From Bacteroidales bacterium (GTDB lineage Bacteria; Bacteroidota; Bacteroidia; Bacteroidales; Paludibacteraceae): a stretch of DNA of 36,474 nt. This document shows positions 1 to 8,041 of this stretch, piece by piece. The position numbers and the translations under genes are program-made. The first letter of the stretch is position 1, and every line of letters starts with the position of its first letter. Below the pieces are notes generated by a model. It searched no databases. It saw nothing but the letters and a program-made list of their open reading frames with translations, and had not been told where the DNA came from. The DNA is taken from NCBI GenBank assembly GCA_900766775.1, contig CAAFXN010000220.1, forward strand, positions 1 through 36,474. Direction: 5' to 3'.

Positions 1-77
1 AACTAATAGTTAACTAATCACTAACTAATAGTTAACTAATCACTAACTAATCACTAACTAATCGTTAACTAATCGTT
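1..77. repeat. 11-bp tandem repeat array, 7 units
   Basis: Seven consecutive 11-bp units of the form AACTAATNNYT (AACTAATAGTT, AACTAATCACT and AACTAATCGTT variants) run without spacers from the first base of the window. An eighth unit breaks off at AACTCGAG. The first seven bases of each unit are invariant and the rest vary. The array lies about 200 bp upstream of the promoter of the first FKBP gene. It may continue to the left of the window. Confidence 0.95.
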
Positions 78-103
78 AACTCGAGTCCGTAGATGGTGTC
101 GGT

Positions 104-178
104 AGGGTACAGGGAGGGTTTCGGGGGAGATTTGGGGGAGGATTGGGAGGGGGTTGGGAGGGGAGGGGGATGGGCGGG
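104..178 (+). other. G-run tract with G-quadruplex potential
   Basis: This purine-rich stretch holds more than ten runs of three to five G separated by short spacers, which fits the canonical G-quadruplex pattern several times over on the plus strand. It follows the 11-bp repeat array directly and precedes the FKBP promoter. The rest of 78-278 contains no gene I can support; a 71-codon open frame across this area has biased composition and runs over the promoter. Confidence 0.6.
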
Positions 179-278
179 ATTTGGTTACTGAAAGGGAAGA
201 TAGGAGTGCGGAAAAATGTGCGGAGAATAGCCGTAGAGCCCGTGACAGGTTAGAAAATTGCGAAAAAACACATAATTA

Positions 279-310
279 TTTGCATAGGTTAGTTTTTTTT
301 TGTAACTTTG
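279..310 (+). promoter_or_regulatory. Bacteroidetes-type promoter of the FKBP gene
   Basis: A -33 element TTTG (ending at 282, within TTTGCATAG) and a -7 element TAACTTTG (303-310) are separated by 20 bp. This matches the known Bacteroidetes sigma-factor consensus TTTG/TAnnTTTG. The start codon lies 34 bases beyond the -7 box, giving a short leader. Confidence 0.8.
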
Positions 311-344
311 CACGCTTATTTACGATAAAAATACACAATACACT

Positions 345-932
345 ATGGATAAGATTAGTTATGCAATAGGTCTGAGCATGGGTCAGAACCTGATGAGCAG
401 CGGCGTGGAGTCGCTGGAGTACAACGATTTGGCAGCGGGAATCAAGGATGTACTGGAGAAGCAGCAGCCGCAGATTTCCTACCAAGAGGCGCAGCAGGTG
501 CTGGGAAAATTCTTCTCGGAGTTGGAGGCAAAAGTGGCAGGTGCGGCGAAGGCACAAGGCGAAGCATTCTTGGCAGAGAATGCGAAGCGTGAGGGCGTGA
601 AGGTAACCGCGAGCGGATTGCAGTATGAGGTATTGGAAGCCACCATCGGACAAAAGCCCAAAGCCACCGACAAAGTGAAGGTGCACTATGAGGGTACGCT
701 GGTGGATGGCACGGTTTTTGATAGTAGTTACAGGCGCGGTGAGCCTATCACCTTCGGGCTGAACCAAGTGATTAAAGGCTGGACAGAGGGTCTGCAACTG
801 ATGTCCATCGGGTCGAAATACAAACTGTTTATCCCCTACCACCTGGGCTACGGCGAGCAAGGCGCCGGCGCGTCGATACCGCCCTACGCCGCGCTGATTT
901 TCACGGTGGAGTTGCTTGACATTACATGTTAA
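345..932 (+). CDS. FKBP-type peptidyl-prolyl cis-trans isomerase, cytoplasmic
   Basis: A 195-residue protein with a helical N-terminal FKBP_N-like dimerisation segment (about residues 1-80, beginning DKISYAIGLSMGQNL) and a C-terminal FKBP fold (about 95-192). The FKBP fold shows VKVHYEGTLVDGTVFDSS, the GEPITFGLNQVIKGWTEGL core and the SIPPYAALIFTVELL ending. Proteins of this family (Mip/FkpA/FklB type) isomerise Xaa-Pro bonds and act as chaperones. There is no signal peptide, so it should act in the cytoplasm. The ATG lies 34 bases after a clear promoter -7 box. Its C-terminal 120 residues are very similar to those of the next gene, so the two look like tandem paralogues. The last codons and stop lie inside a short repeat array. 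Confidence 0.93.
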   Translation: MDKISYAIGLSMGQNLMSSGVESLEYNDLAAGIKDVLEKQQPQISYQEAQQVLGKFFSELEAKVAGAAKAQGEAFLAENAKREGVKVTASGLQYEVLEATIGQKPKATDKVKVHYEGTLVDGTVFDSSYRRGEPITFGLNQVIKGWTEGLQLMSIGSKYKLFIPYHLGYGEQGAGASIPPYAALIFTVELLDITC

Positions 933-1000
933 GCATTGCATGTTAGACATTTCATGTTGACATTTCATGTTGGCATTTCATGTTGGCATTGCATGTTAAA
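920..1000. repeat. 13-14 bp tandem repeat, 6 units, overlapping a stop codon
   Basis: Six units starting at 920, 934, 948, 961, 974 and 987 follow the pattern CATTTCATGTTGG (variants CATTACATGTTAAG and CATTGCATGTTAGA). The first unit contains the last codons and TAA of the upstream FKBP gene; the rest fill the gap before the second FKBP gene. Confidence 0.85.
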
Positions 1001-1124
1001 CGCGGAGCGCCGACAGAAACTGACTAACTTACCGCCCGCGACACTGTCGGGGCGTCCCCAGAAGAAGGAACTGACTAAGACAACGTGGCAAACAGGAACT
1101 GAACAACTTATTAACTTAAACAAT

Positions 1125-2381
1125 ATGAAAAAGATTAGTATTTTTGCATTGGCATTGGCGATGGTAGGTTGCTCGAACACCTACAAAGCACAGGATGCCG
1201 AACTGACGAGTCAGAACGACTCGATGAACTTCGCGCTCGGCTATATCAACGGCGCGCAACTGAAGATGTATCAATTATCCGACGCAGAGGGCAAAGACCT
1301 CGATGAGTCGGTAACCGAGTTTATCGACGCGCTGCAAGCCGGCTACAACGGCACGGCGGAGGAACTGTCCGACGCAGCGAAGATGGGTCGCAACATCGGT
1401 GCGGCAGCCAAGGCTTCCGAGGAGAAAGGTTTGGCAGAGAATGACAAATGGACATTCAACGAGAAATTGTTCTTCCAAGGTCTGGTGAACGGTCTGAACG
1501 GCGACACGACCGTGATGCTCGTGGACGACGCGCGCAGTTTCTTCCAGACCGCTTACCGCAACTCGATGAGCGACACCACATTAGTGGCAGGTAAGACCAT
1601 CAAATCGAGTTGCCCGCGCGTGGTGAAGACCGTAACGCTCGGCTCGTTCATCGACAGTCTTAACTACGCTTTCGGTCTCTTGAACGGCGACCAGATGAAG
1701 ATGTATGTGCTGATGAACGACTCGGACGGCACCTTGCAGAAAGAGTTCATTGCGAACATCAACCACGGACTGAAACAGCGCGTGAAGAACCCGCAGTTGG
1801 TCAATATGGGCGAGCAAATCGGAAAGAGTATCAAGGAGCAGGAGGGACAAGGTCTGCTCATGGAGCCTGCGCTGGCAACGGACTTCGAGTTGATTAAACA
1901 AGGCTTCGTGAACGGTCTGTACGGGCATGATACTCAGTTTGATATGCAGTCGGCAGGCGACTATATCGAGAGCACGATGAACAACCTCAAATACGGCGAC
2001 ACGAAAGCGCAGGGCGAGCAGTTTCTTGCAGAGAACGCGCTGCGCGAGGGGGTAAAGGTAACCGAGAGCGGCTTGCAATATGAGGTTATCAAGATGGGTA
2101 AGGGCAAGAAGCCGAGCGCGACCGACCGCGTGAAGGTGCATTACCACGGCACGCTGATTGACGGCACGGTGTTCGACAGCAGCGTGGAGCGCGGCGAGCC
2201 GATTACCTTTGGGTTGAACCAAGTGATTGCCGGCTGGACGGAAGGTCTGCAACTCATGCCCGTGGGCTCTAAGTTCAAACTGTACATCCCACAGGAGTTG
2301 GGCTACGGCAGCCGCAACGCAGGCAGCATTCCTCCCTACTCGACCCTGATTTTCGAGGTTGAATTGCTCGGGATAGAGTAA
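1125..2381 (+). CDS. FKBP-type peptidyl-prolyl isomerase lipoprotein with duplicated N-terminal domain
   Basis: A 418-residue protein. I place the start at the ATG at 1125 because it opens a lipoprotein signal (MKKISIFALALAMVGC, acylated Cys16). The frame stays open back to 936, but that extension is encoded by intergenic repeat sequence. Two related helical segments follow, residues 32-146 (DSMNFALGYINGAQLKMY) and 177-290 (DSLNYAFGLLNGDQMKMY), an internal duplication of the FKBP_N-type dimerisation region. Residues 293-416 are the FKBP catalytic fold (VKVHYHGTLIDGTVFDSS, SIPPYSTLIFEVELL). It should be anchored to an envelope membrane and assist folding of exported proteins. The catalytic domain is nearly the same as in the preceding cytoplasmic gene. 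No promoter of its own is visible, so the pair is probably one transcript. Confidence 0.92.
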   Translation: MKKISIFALALAMVGCSNTYKAQDAELTSQNDSMNFALGYINGAQLKMYQLSDAEGKDLDESVTEFIDALQAGYNGTAEELSDAAKMGRNIGAAAKASEEKGLAENDKWTFNEKLFFQGLVNGLNGDTTVMLVDDARSFFQTAYRNSMSDTTLVAGKTIKSSCPRVVKTVTLGSFIDSLNYAFGLLNGDQMKMYVLMNDSDGTLQKEFIANINHGLKQRVKNPQLVNMGEQIGKSIKEQEGQGLLMEPALATDFELIKQGFVNGLYGHDTQFDMQSAGDYIESTMNNLKYGDTKAQGEQFLAENALREGVKVTESGLQYEVIKMGKGKKPSATDRVKVHYHGTLIDGTVFDSSVERGEPITFGLNQVIAGWTEGLQLMPVGSKFKLYIPQELGYGSRNAGSIPPYSTLIFEVELLGIE

Positions 2382-2405
2382 AGCGCGTTGCGCTGTTGGA
2401 AACTA

Positions 2406-2469
2406 TGTGTTAGGAAGCCCCTTTGGGGCTGTAAAGAACTGCCGTGTTAGGAAGCCCTATCGGGCTGTA
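2406..2469. repeat. Paired palindromic repeats (REP-like)
   Basis: Two copies of GTGTTAGGAAGCCC-loop-GGGCTGTA, at 2406-2433 and 2444-2469, each form a small hairpin (AGCCCC/GGGGCT and AGCCC/GGGCT). The flanks are conserved and the loops differ. They occupy most of the gap between the FKBP operon and the flippase gene. They could help end transcription, but no T-run follows, so repeat is the safer call. Confidence 0.7.
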
Positions 2470-2493
2470 CACGGAGCGAAGCGAAGTTAACCC

Positions 2494-4128
2494 ATGGGCA
2501 TAATAGCACGACAGAGTATCAAAGCCACCATCGCCACCTATTTTGGGGTGGCGGTGGGCTTTTTCACTACCTTCTTCGTGCTGACTCGCTTCCTCACCGC
2601 GGAGGAGATTGGGCTCACGCGCGTCCTGATTGATGCCGCCACGCTTTTTGTTAGCCTTGCGCAGTTGGGGACGTCTTCTTCTATTATTCGTTTCTTTCCC
2701 TATTTTCGGCAGAAAGAACAAGCGAAAGGAGGTGCCGGGGCGAACTTTTCCACCGCAGGCGATGTAGTCGGGACATCCCAAATGGTGCGGCTCCCGATAA
2801 ATTCCGATATGCATCGGAACCGCACCTCCTTTAACACCGACCACGGTTTTTTCTTTTGGACGGTGGTGATACCGTTTGTCGGGTTTCTTATCTTTGCTCT
2901 GCTCTACTGGGCTTGCCGCGTGCCGCTGGGACAGTGGTTCGGCGAGAAGTCGCCGCTGTTCTTGGACTACTATTACTTTGTGCTCCCGCTGGCGTTCTTC
3001 CTACTCTATCAGACTATATTTGAGACCAACTGCAATGTGCTGATGCGCATTGTGGTGCCCCGTATGGTGCGTGAGGTGGTGGTGCGCCTCGGATTGTTGG
3101 CGTGCTACCTGCTCTACGCTTTTCGCGTGCTGTCATTAGACGGGTTTGTGGTTGCCCTCTGCGTCAACTACGGCATTGCTGCTCTCATCAACCTCGGTTA
3201 CCTCATCGCACTCGGGCAGATTTCTTTCCTACCCGATTGGCAGTTCCTGCGCATGAACATCCCGCTGGTGAAGAACTATTTGCGCTATTCGAGTTTCGTC
3301 TTTGTTTCCGCGCTGGCGGCGGCATTGGGACCGACGCTCTCCTCTTTCTTCATCACCGCCAAGATGGGGCTTGACTACACGGGGATTTTCGCTATCGCCA
3401 CGTATATCGCCGTCATCGTATCCATCCCCTATCGGTCGCTCACCGCGATTGCCTCACCGCAGTTGGCACGCGCCACCAAGGAGCAGAACCACGCCGAGGC
3501 GCAGACGCTGATTCACCAAGTGAGCAGCAACCTGCTGCTGATAGGCGGACTGTTGTTCTTCTTGATTTGGTGTAACATCGACCTGATTTTCCATATCCTG
3601 CCCAACGGTGAGACCTACGCGGTGGCAAGGAATGTGGTGTTCATCCTCTCGCTGACGCAACTCATCGTTGCGACCTGCACCATCTCGCTGACCACTATCT
3701 CTTTCTCGCGTTACTATGCCTTCTCCCTGCTGTTCTCACTGATACTCACCATCACCTCGCTCTGCCTGAACAACTACCTGATTCCGCTCTACGGCATGGA
3801 GGGCGCCGCCGTCAGCACCTTGCTCTCCAACGCCCTCTATTTCGCCCTTGCATGGGTGGTACTCCGCTTCGCTTGCCACCTGCGTCTGCTCAACGGCAAT
3901 GCGCTGAAAACCATACTGTTGCTGGTAGTGCTATTTGGTGTAAACGCCCTATGGTTGCGATTCCTGCCGATGGAGAATATCTGGTGGAGCAGTATCGCCC
4001 GCTCGGTGCTCTTGGGGGGCTGCGGGCTTGCCGTGGCTTACACGCTTCGCCTCTCGCCTGAACTGAGCAAGGTCGGGGAGAGCCTATTGAAATCTATTAA
4101 AGGGTTTACACACAAAAATGACCACTAA
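2494..4128 (+). CDS. Polysaccharide/oligosaccharide flippase (Wzx/MATE-type), with in-frame insertion
   Basis: A 544-residue, highly hydrophobic protein with about 12-14 predicted membrane segments, resembling Bacteroidetes lipopolysaccharide/polysaccharide flippases of the MOP superfamily. It opens with the typical N-terminus (IARQSIKATIATYFGVAVGFF, TRFLTAEEIGLTRVLID, SSSIIRFFPYF). Such proteins move lipid-linked sugar units across the inner membrane. Family members usually run straight from the charged loop ending KE into HGFFFWT. Here residues 78-113 are an additional hydrophilic stretch encoded by a 108-bp palindromic element (see 2725-2832), which explains the extra length. The insertion keeps the frame and falls in a loop between membrane segments, so the protein may still work. 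The substrate is unknown. Confidence 0.85.
   Translation: MGIIARQSIKATIATYFGVAVGFFTTFFVLTRFLTAEEIGLTRVLIDAATLFVSLAQLGTSSSIIRFFPYFRQKEQAKGGAGANFSTAGDVVGTSQMVRLPINSDMHRNRTSFNTDHGFFFWTVVIPFVGFLIFALLYWACRVPLGQWFGEKSPLFLDYYYFVLPLAFFLLYQTIFETNCNVLMRIVVPRMVREVVVRLGLLACYLLYAFRVLSLDGFVVALCVNYGIAALINLGYLIALGQISFLPDWQFLRMNIPLVKNYLRYSSFVFVSALAAALGPTLSSFFITAKMGLDYTGIFAIATYIAVIVSIPYRSLTAIASPQLARATKEQNHAEAQTLIHQVSSNLLLIGGLLFFLIWCNIDLIFHILPNGETYAVARNVVFILSLTQLIVATCTISLTTISFSRYYAFSLLFSLILTITSLCLNNYLIPLYGMEGAAVSTLLSNALYFALAWVVLRFACHLRLLNGNALKTILLLVVLFGVNALWLRFLPMENIWWSSIARSVLLGGCGLAVAYTLRLSPELSKVGESLLKSIKGFTHKNDH
2725..2832. repeat. Palindromic element inserted in frame in the flippase gene
   Basis: The element is bounded by 13-bp inverted repeats, AAAGGAGGTGCCG (2725-2737) and CCGCACCTCCTTT (2820-2832), matching at 12 of 13 positions. 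It is exactly 108 bp, or 36 codons. Inside lies a stem of GGTGCGG (2784-2790) with CCGCACC (2820-2826), extended by TCCCGAT/ATCGGA, and a small GATGT/ACATC hairpin. The same core CCGCACCTCCTT occurs twice in trmO (13176 and 13233) and is read in the same frame (RTSF or RTSL). I found no other copy in this window. Confidence 0.75.
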
Positions 4129-4289
4129 TACTTGACAAAAAAACTTTTAATCAACAAATATGTACAAATATTATACAAATATTTTATTTGAACATAATAT
4201 GATTGCGACATAAATCTCTGTAACCTTATTGATTGAAAAATTAGAAAATCAAGACTACAAATCATATTTTAGTTCCACATTAATTACCC

Positions 4290-5069
4290 ATGCGCTATTT
4301 TATCTGTTTCTCCTATTGCGGCAGCGAGTATCAAGGTTCGCAGAGCCAGCCTGAATCGCCCACTGTGCAGGGTGAGTTGGAGCGTGCGCTATCGCTGATT
4401 CTGCGCCAACCGACGCCTGTTGTGATGGCGGGTAGGACAGACGCGGGGGTGCATGCAGAGGAAATGTGGGCGCATGTGGATTTGCCTGATACCTTCCCTG
4501 CCGAGCATCTTGTTTTTCGTCTGAACGGCATACTGCCGTCAGACATCGCCCTACAGCGTATTGTACCCGTGTGCGAGTCTGCGCATGCGCGTTTCGACGC
4601 ACTCTCCCGCACCTATGAGTATCGGATTACGACGCAGAAAGACCCCTTTCATATAGGTACGCGCACACGCGTGCGTAAGGGCTTGGATTTCCAACGGATG
4701 AACCAAGCCGCCAACAGCCTTATCGGCAAGCAGGATTTTCAGTCATTCTCCCGCACGAAGACCGATGTGAAGACCTTCTTCTGCACCATTACCCAAGCCT
4801 ACTGGCGTATCGAGAAGACCGACGAAGAGGGCAACGTGTTGGAAGCCACCTTCGTCATCACCGCCAACCGTTTCTTGCGCAATATGGTGCGCGCCATCGT
4901 CGGCACACTCTTCGAGATAGGTTACGGCAAACGCGCCGTGGAAGACCTGCAAACGGTTATTGCGGCGCGCGACCGCAGAGCCGCCGGCGAATCTGCACAC
5001 GCAAACGGACTATTTTTGACACATATCGCCTATCCTTCGTCAATTTTTCTTCCTATTAACACAAATTAA
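4290..5069 (+). CDS. truA: tRNA pseudouridine(38-40) synthase TruA
   Basis: A 259-residue protein, the usual TruA length. It isomerises uridines 38-40 in the tRNA anticodon arm. The N-terminus YFICFSYCGSEYQGSQSQP and the catalytic motif GRTDAGVHA (nucleophile Asp51) identify the family. Later family features are FDALSRTYEYRI and NRFLRNMVRAIVGTLFEIG. It follows the flippase after a 161-bp AT-rich gap (4129-4289) in which I found no clear promoter or terminator. Confidence 0.96.
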   Translation: MRYFICFSYCGSEYQGSQSQPESPTVQGELERALSLILRQPTPVVMAGRTDAGVHAEEMWAHVDLPDTFPAEHLVFRLNGILPSDIALQRIVPVCESAHARFDALSRTYEYRITTQKDPFHIGTRTRVRKGLDFQRMNQAANSLIGKQDFQSFSRTKTDVKTFFCTITQAYWRIEKTDEEGNVLEATFVITANRFLRNMVRAIVGTLFEIGYGKRAVEDLQTVIAARDRRAAGESAHANGLFLTHIAYPSSIFLPINTN

Positions 5070-5095
5070 TCAACATTTGTCCCGAGATTATTCAC

Positions 5096-5103
5096 TACCT
5101 TTG
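5096..5103 (+). promoter_or_regulatory. Probable -7 box upstream of the GH28 gene
   Basis: TACCTTTG matches the Bacteroidetes -7 consensus, 62 bases before the start codon. The nearest TTTG upstream (5076-5079) leaves only a 16-bp spacer instead of the 20 bp seen at the other promoters here, so the -33 part is weak. Confidence 0.5.
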
Positions 5104-5165
5104 CACCTGCAAATTCAGTAAGAATAACCTGTGCGATAGTACGCACTGCAAATTTAGTGTTTATC

Positions 5166-6725
5166 ATGAAAAAGACAATCTCCCTTTTCACTTCTGCCCT
5201 CATAAGCGGGCTGTTGCTCAGCGCATGCTCGGCACCCTCGCCTTATCAGACGACCACCCAAGCGGACGTCGACGCGCTGTGCCAATCCGCTTCGTTTGAT
5301 ATGCCTGCCATCCCCCTGCCTGCTTTCCCCGCGCGCACATTTTCCGTGCTGGAGTTCGGCGCGGACAACACGGGCAAAGAACTCTCCACACAGGCGATAC
5401 AGTTTGCTATCGACGCTTGCAACGAAGCGGGCGGCGGCACGGTGGTGATTCCCGCGGGTGTGTATATCACAGGACCTATCTCGCTCAAATCTAACGTGCG
5501 GCTCTACACCGAGCAGAACAGTTTCATCTCTTTTGCCCCGCAGTTTGACCTTTATCCCATCTACGCCACATGGTTTGAGGGTATCCCCACTATGCGTGCA
5601 CAGTCGCCCATCTCCGCGTTCAATGCGGAGAACATCGCCATCACCGGGCAGGGCACTTTCAACGGCAACGGCGAGTACTGGCGTCCGCTCAAGAAAGCCA
5701 AAGTAGCCCCCTCGCAGTGGAAGACCCACTTGCAGAAAGGCGGCGTGCTCTCCGCTGACGGCAACACGTGGTACCCCGATTCCGCCTCGCTCTTTGCCGC
5801 CACGCTCTGCGAAGACCAGAACGTGCCCGTGGTGGACGACCCCGAGCGGTGGGAAAAGATTCACTCGTTCCTGCGCCCCGTGCTGTTGCATTTCGTAGGC
5901 TGCCGCAACATCCTTTTGGAGGGCGTTACCTTTGAGAACTCGCCTGCTTGGAACCTGCACCCGATGTGCTGCGAGAACCTTATCCTGCGCGACCTGAACG
6001 TCCGCAACCCGTGGTACTCGCAGAACGGCGACGGCGTGGACGTGGAGTCGTGCAAGAACGTGGTGATTGCCCGCTGCTCGTTCGATGTGGGCGATGATGC
6101 TATCTGCATGAAGTCCGGCAAGAACAAGCCCGGACGCGACCGCGGTATCCCGACGGAGAACGTGGTGGTGGATGAATGCACCGTCTATCACGGGCACGGC
6201 GGCTTCGTAGTCGGCTCCGAGATGTCCGGCGGCATCAAGAACATTCAGGTCTCCAACAACCTCTATATCGGCACAGACGTGGGACTTCGCTTCAAGTCCA
6301 CGCGCGGTCGTGGCGGCGTGGTAGAGAACATCTACATCCGCAATATCCATATGGCGAATATCCCCCACGAGGCGCTCTTGTTCGACCTCTTCTACGGTGG
6401 CAAGGGAGCCGGAGAGGAGACCGAGGAGGAGTTGGCAGCCCGTATGAATGCGGAGGCACCCGCTGTGAGCGAGGAGACGCCTCAGTTTAAGAATATCGTG
6501 ATTGAGGATGTTATCGGCAGCCATGTAGCACGCGCGATGTACTTCAACGGTCTGCCCGAGATGAAGATAGAGAACGTTGTGCTGAAGAACATCCGCATGA
6601 CGGCTGCGCAAGGGGCTATCATCCGCCAGACCAACGGGTTGAACGTGGACAACGTGGAGATTATCGCCCGCGAAGGCGAGTCCTTCACCATCGCGCCCAC
6701 CGTAGAAAACATCATCGGACTATGA
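5166..6725 (+). CDS. Glycoside hydrolase family 28 (polygalacturonase-like) lipoprotein
   Basis: A 519-residue protein, started at the ATG at 5166 because it opens a lipoprotein signal (acylated Cys21 in LLLSACSAP); a GTG nine bases earlier is possible. A right-handed beta-helix begins at about residue 58 (FSVLEFGADNTGKELSTQAI). GH28 signatures are present: NGDGVD (287-292), GDD (309-311), the HGHGG/GSEMSGG segment (from His342) and R-F-K (375-377). GH28 enzymes hydrolyse galacturonan or rhamnogalacturonan links using paired aspartates. As a surface or periplasmic lipoprotein it should trim pectin fragments. Its stop overlaps the next start (ATGA), so it is co-translated with the DUF4861 gene. 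Confidence 0.92.
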   Translation: MKKTISLFTSALISGLLLSACSAPSPYQTTTQADVDALCQSASFDMPAIPLPAFPARTFSVLEFGADNTGKELSTQAIQFAIDACNEAGGGTVVIPAGVYITGPISLKSNVRLYTEQNSFISFAPQFDLYPIYATWFEGIPTMRAQSPISAFNAENIAITGQGTFNGNGEYWRPLKKAKVAPSQWKTHLQKGGVLSADGNTWYPDSASLFAATLCEDQNVPVVDDPERWEKIHSFLRPVLLHFVGCRNILLEGVTFENSPAWNLHPMCCENLILRDLNVRNPWYSQNGDGVDVESCKNVVIARCSFDVGDDAICMKSGKNKPGRDRGIPTENVVVDECTVYHGHGGFVVGSEMSGGIKNIQVSNNLYIGTDVGLRFKSTRGRGGVVENIYIRNIHMANIPHEALLFDLFYGGKGAGEETEEELAARMNAEAPAVSEETPQFKNIVIEDVIGSHVARAMYFNGLPEMKIENVVLKNIRMTAAQGAIIRQTNGLNVDNVEIIAREGESFTIAPTVENIIGL

Positions 6726-7744
6726 AAAAGAACATTTCTTATATCGTTGCAAGCCTGCTGTTGAGCGGGCTTGTTGCGTCTTGCGCAAAGCCTGCGCAAA
6801 AGACCAATGCCCCCCAAGTAATCGCCTCTTTTTGGCGCAAAGTAACGCCCGCCGATAGCCTGATGGAGGGCTTTCGCGTGATTGAAGCTGAGGGGCAGAC
6901 GCGCTATATCGTACCCATCACCGAGTGGACAGCATCGCCCGAGGTGGACACCTACCACCAACTCCACCACCACGGCGTGGCGCTGGAGTCCGACCTCATG
7001 GCATACCGTATCTATTTCGACCGCAAGCAAACCATCGATGTCTATGCCAAGAAGACCCCGCGCCTCGAACTGCCCACGTCCTATTGGTATCCCAACGACG
7101 AGCAGTTGGCAGACCACTACGGCGACGACATCCTCCGCGTGAGCGGCACCATCGGCGTGGGTAGCGTCAAGCCGTGGCGAGACGGCAAGATGCGCCATGT
7201 AGAGCCCGTAGAGAGCCGCACGCAACGTATAGTGTATCAGACCAATGACAGCGCCGCCATGGAGGTGAGCGTCAAAGGCTGGCAGACCGAAGGCAAGACC
7301 GTGGATATGACCGTCCGCTACACCCTCCTTGCGCACCACCGCGATATGCGTTGTGAGGTCTTCCTCTCCGAGCCCCTCGACAGTCTATGCACCGGCGTGC
7401 AGCAGGTGCCGTTCAAGAATCCAGACAAAAGCCCCGACTCCTTTATCTTTGCCGATGCGTCCTATAACAACAAGGGCACTGTGTTAGGCTCATGGGGCAC
7501 CGACTGGCCCGTCAACGACACCGTCAAATACGCCAAAGAGACCGTCGGGTTAGGCGTGTTCATTCCCAAAGAGTACGCCACAGAAAGTGCACTTGTCCAA
7601 ACACCTAATTTAGTGTGCCTCTTCCGCCCCGCCACCTACCTCTGCTTCTACCTCACCTGCGTGGCGCTGAAAGAGGACAACCCACCCGCCCGCAATGCCG
7701 AGGAGTTCCGCGACATTCTCTACCACTGGGCAAACGGGCTATAA
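6722..7744 (+). CDS. DUF4861 family lipoprotein
   Basis: A 340-residue protein with a lipoprotein signal (MKKNISYIVASLLLSGLVASC, Cys21) and a body resembling DUF4861. The histidine-rich region around VDTYHQLHHHGVALESDLMAYR and the later MRCEVFLSEPLD are conserved-looking parts. DUF4861 genes are commonly found in pectin-utilisation loci beside GH28 and GH105 genes, which matches the neighbour here. Its biochemical role is not established; a role in handling unsaturated or substituted galacturonides would be inference. A strong terminator follows. Confidence 0.85.
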   Translation: MKKNISYIVASLLLSGLVASCAKPAQKTNAPQVIASFWRKVTPADSLMEGFRVIEAEGQTRYIVPITEWTASPEVDTYHQLHHHGVALESDLMAYRIYFDRKQTIDVYAKKTPRLELPTSYWYPNDEQLADHYGDDILRVSGTIGVGSVKPWRDGKMRHVEPVESRTQRIVYQTNDSAAMEVSVKGWQTEGKTVDMTVRYTLLAHHRDMRCEVFLSEPLDSLCTGVQQVPFKNPDKSPDSFIFADASYNNKGTVLGSWGTDWPVNDTVKYAKETVGLGVFIPKEYATESALVQTPNLVCLFRPATYLCFYLTCVALKEDNPPARNAEEFRDILYHWANGL

Positions 7745-7771
7745 ATCCCCCGCACCCGTTATGCAAAAAAG

Positions 7772-7806
7772 AACACGCCCCGACACTCGTCGGGGGTGTT
7801 TTTTTA
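7772..7806 (+). terminator. Rho-independent terminator after the GH28-DUF4861 pair
   Basis: A GC-rich hairpin (AACACGCCCCGAC, loop ACTC, GTCGGGGGTGTT) is followed by a run of T, 27 bases after the DUF4861 stop codon. Confidence 0.9.
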
Positions 7807-7889
7807 TGATGCAAACTGCCTCGCAGACAGGGAGATGTATGCAGAATAAGCAAGGATAAGATTGCCTCAATAGCAATTCGTCAAGCATA

Positions 7890-7933
7890 CGACAATCACC
7901 TAAGAATCACCTAAGAATCACCTAAGATTGTCG
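7890..7933. repeat. Three 11-bp repeats bounded by an inverted repeat
   Basis: AATCACCTAAG occurs three times in tandem (7894-7926). The array is enclosed by CGACAAT (7890-7896) and ATTGTCG (7927-7933), an exact 7-bp inverted repeat. It lies about 110 bp upstream of the pnp promoter. Confidence 0.85.
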
Positions 7934-8041
7934 GCTTATTGAATCAGAGCAGAAAGAGTCAGCGGAGGGAGTGGACAATTTATAGATATTTCTCCTCCAA
8001 CCCACCCAAAAGCAACGAATCCGCAAAAAATCGCAAATTTA

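Noticed and set aside
1..77. CRISPR array
   Set aside because: The repeats are only 11 bp and contiguous with no unique spacers, and no cas genes are present; the same holds for the other 11-bp arrays.
154..369. A 71-codon frame at the left end
   Set aside because: It runs over the G-tract, the FKBP promoter and the FKBP start, and has biased composition.
936..1124. N-terminal extension of the second FKBP protein
   Set aside because: It starts at a TTG within a repeat array and would bury the clear lipoprotein signal that begins at 1125.
4129..4289. Promoter or regulatory RNA before truA
   Set aside because: The gap is AT-rich, but I found no TAnnTTTG with a suitable -33 element and no clear conserved structure.
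5154..6611. A 485-codon minus-strand open frame opposite the GH28 gene
   Set aside because: It is the antisense shadow of a well-supported GH28 enzyme; no recognisable domain is present.
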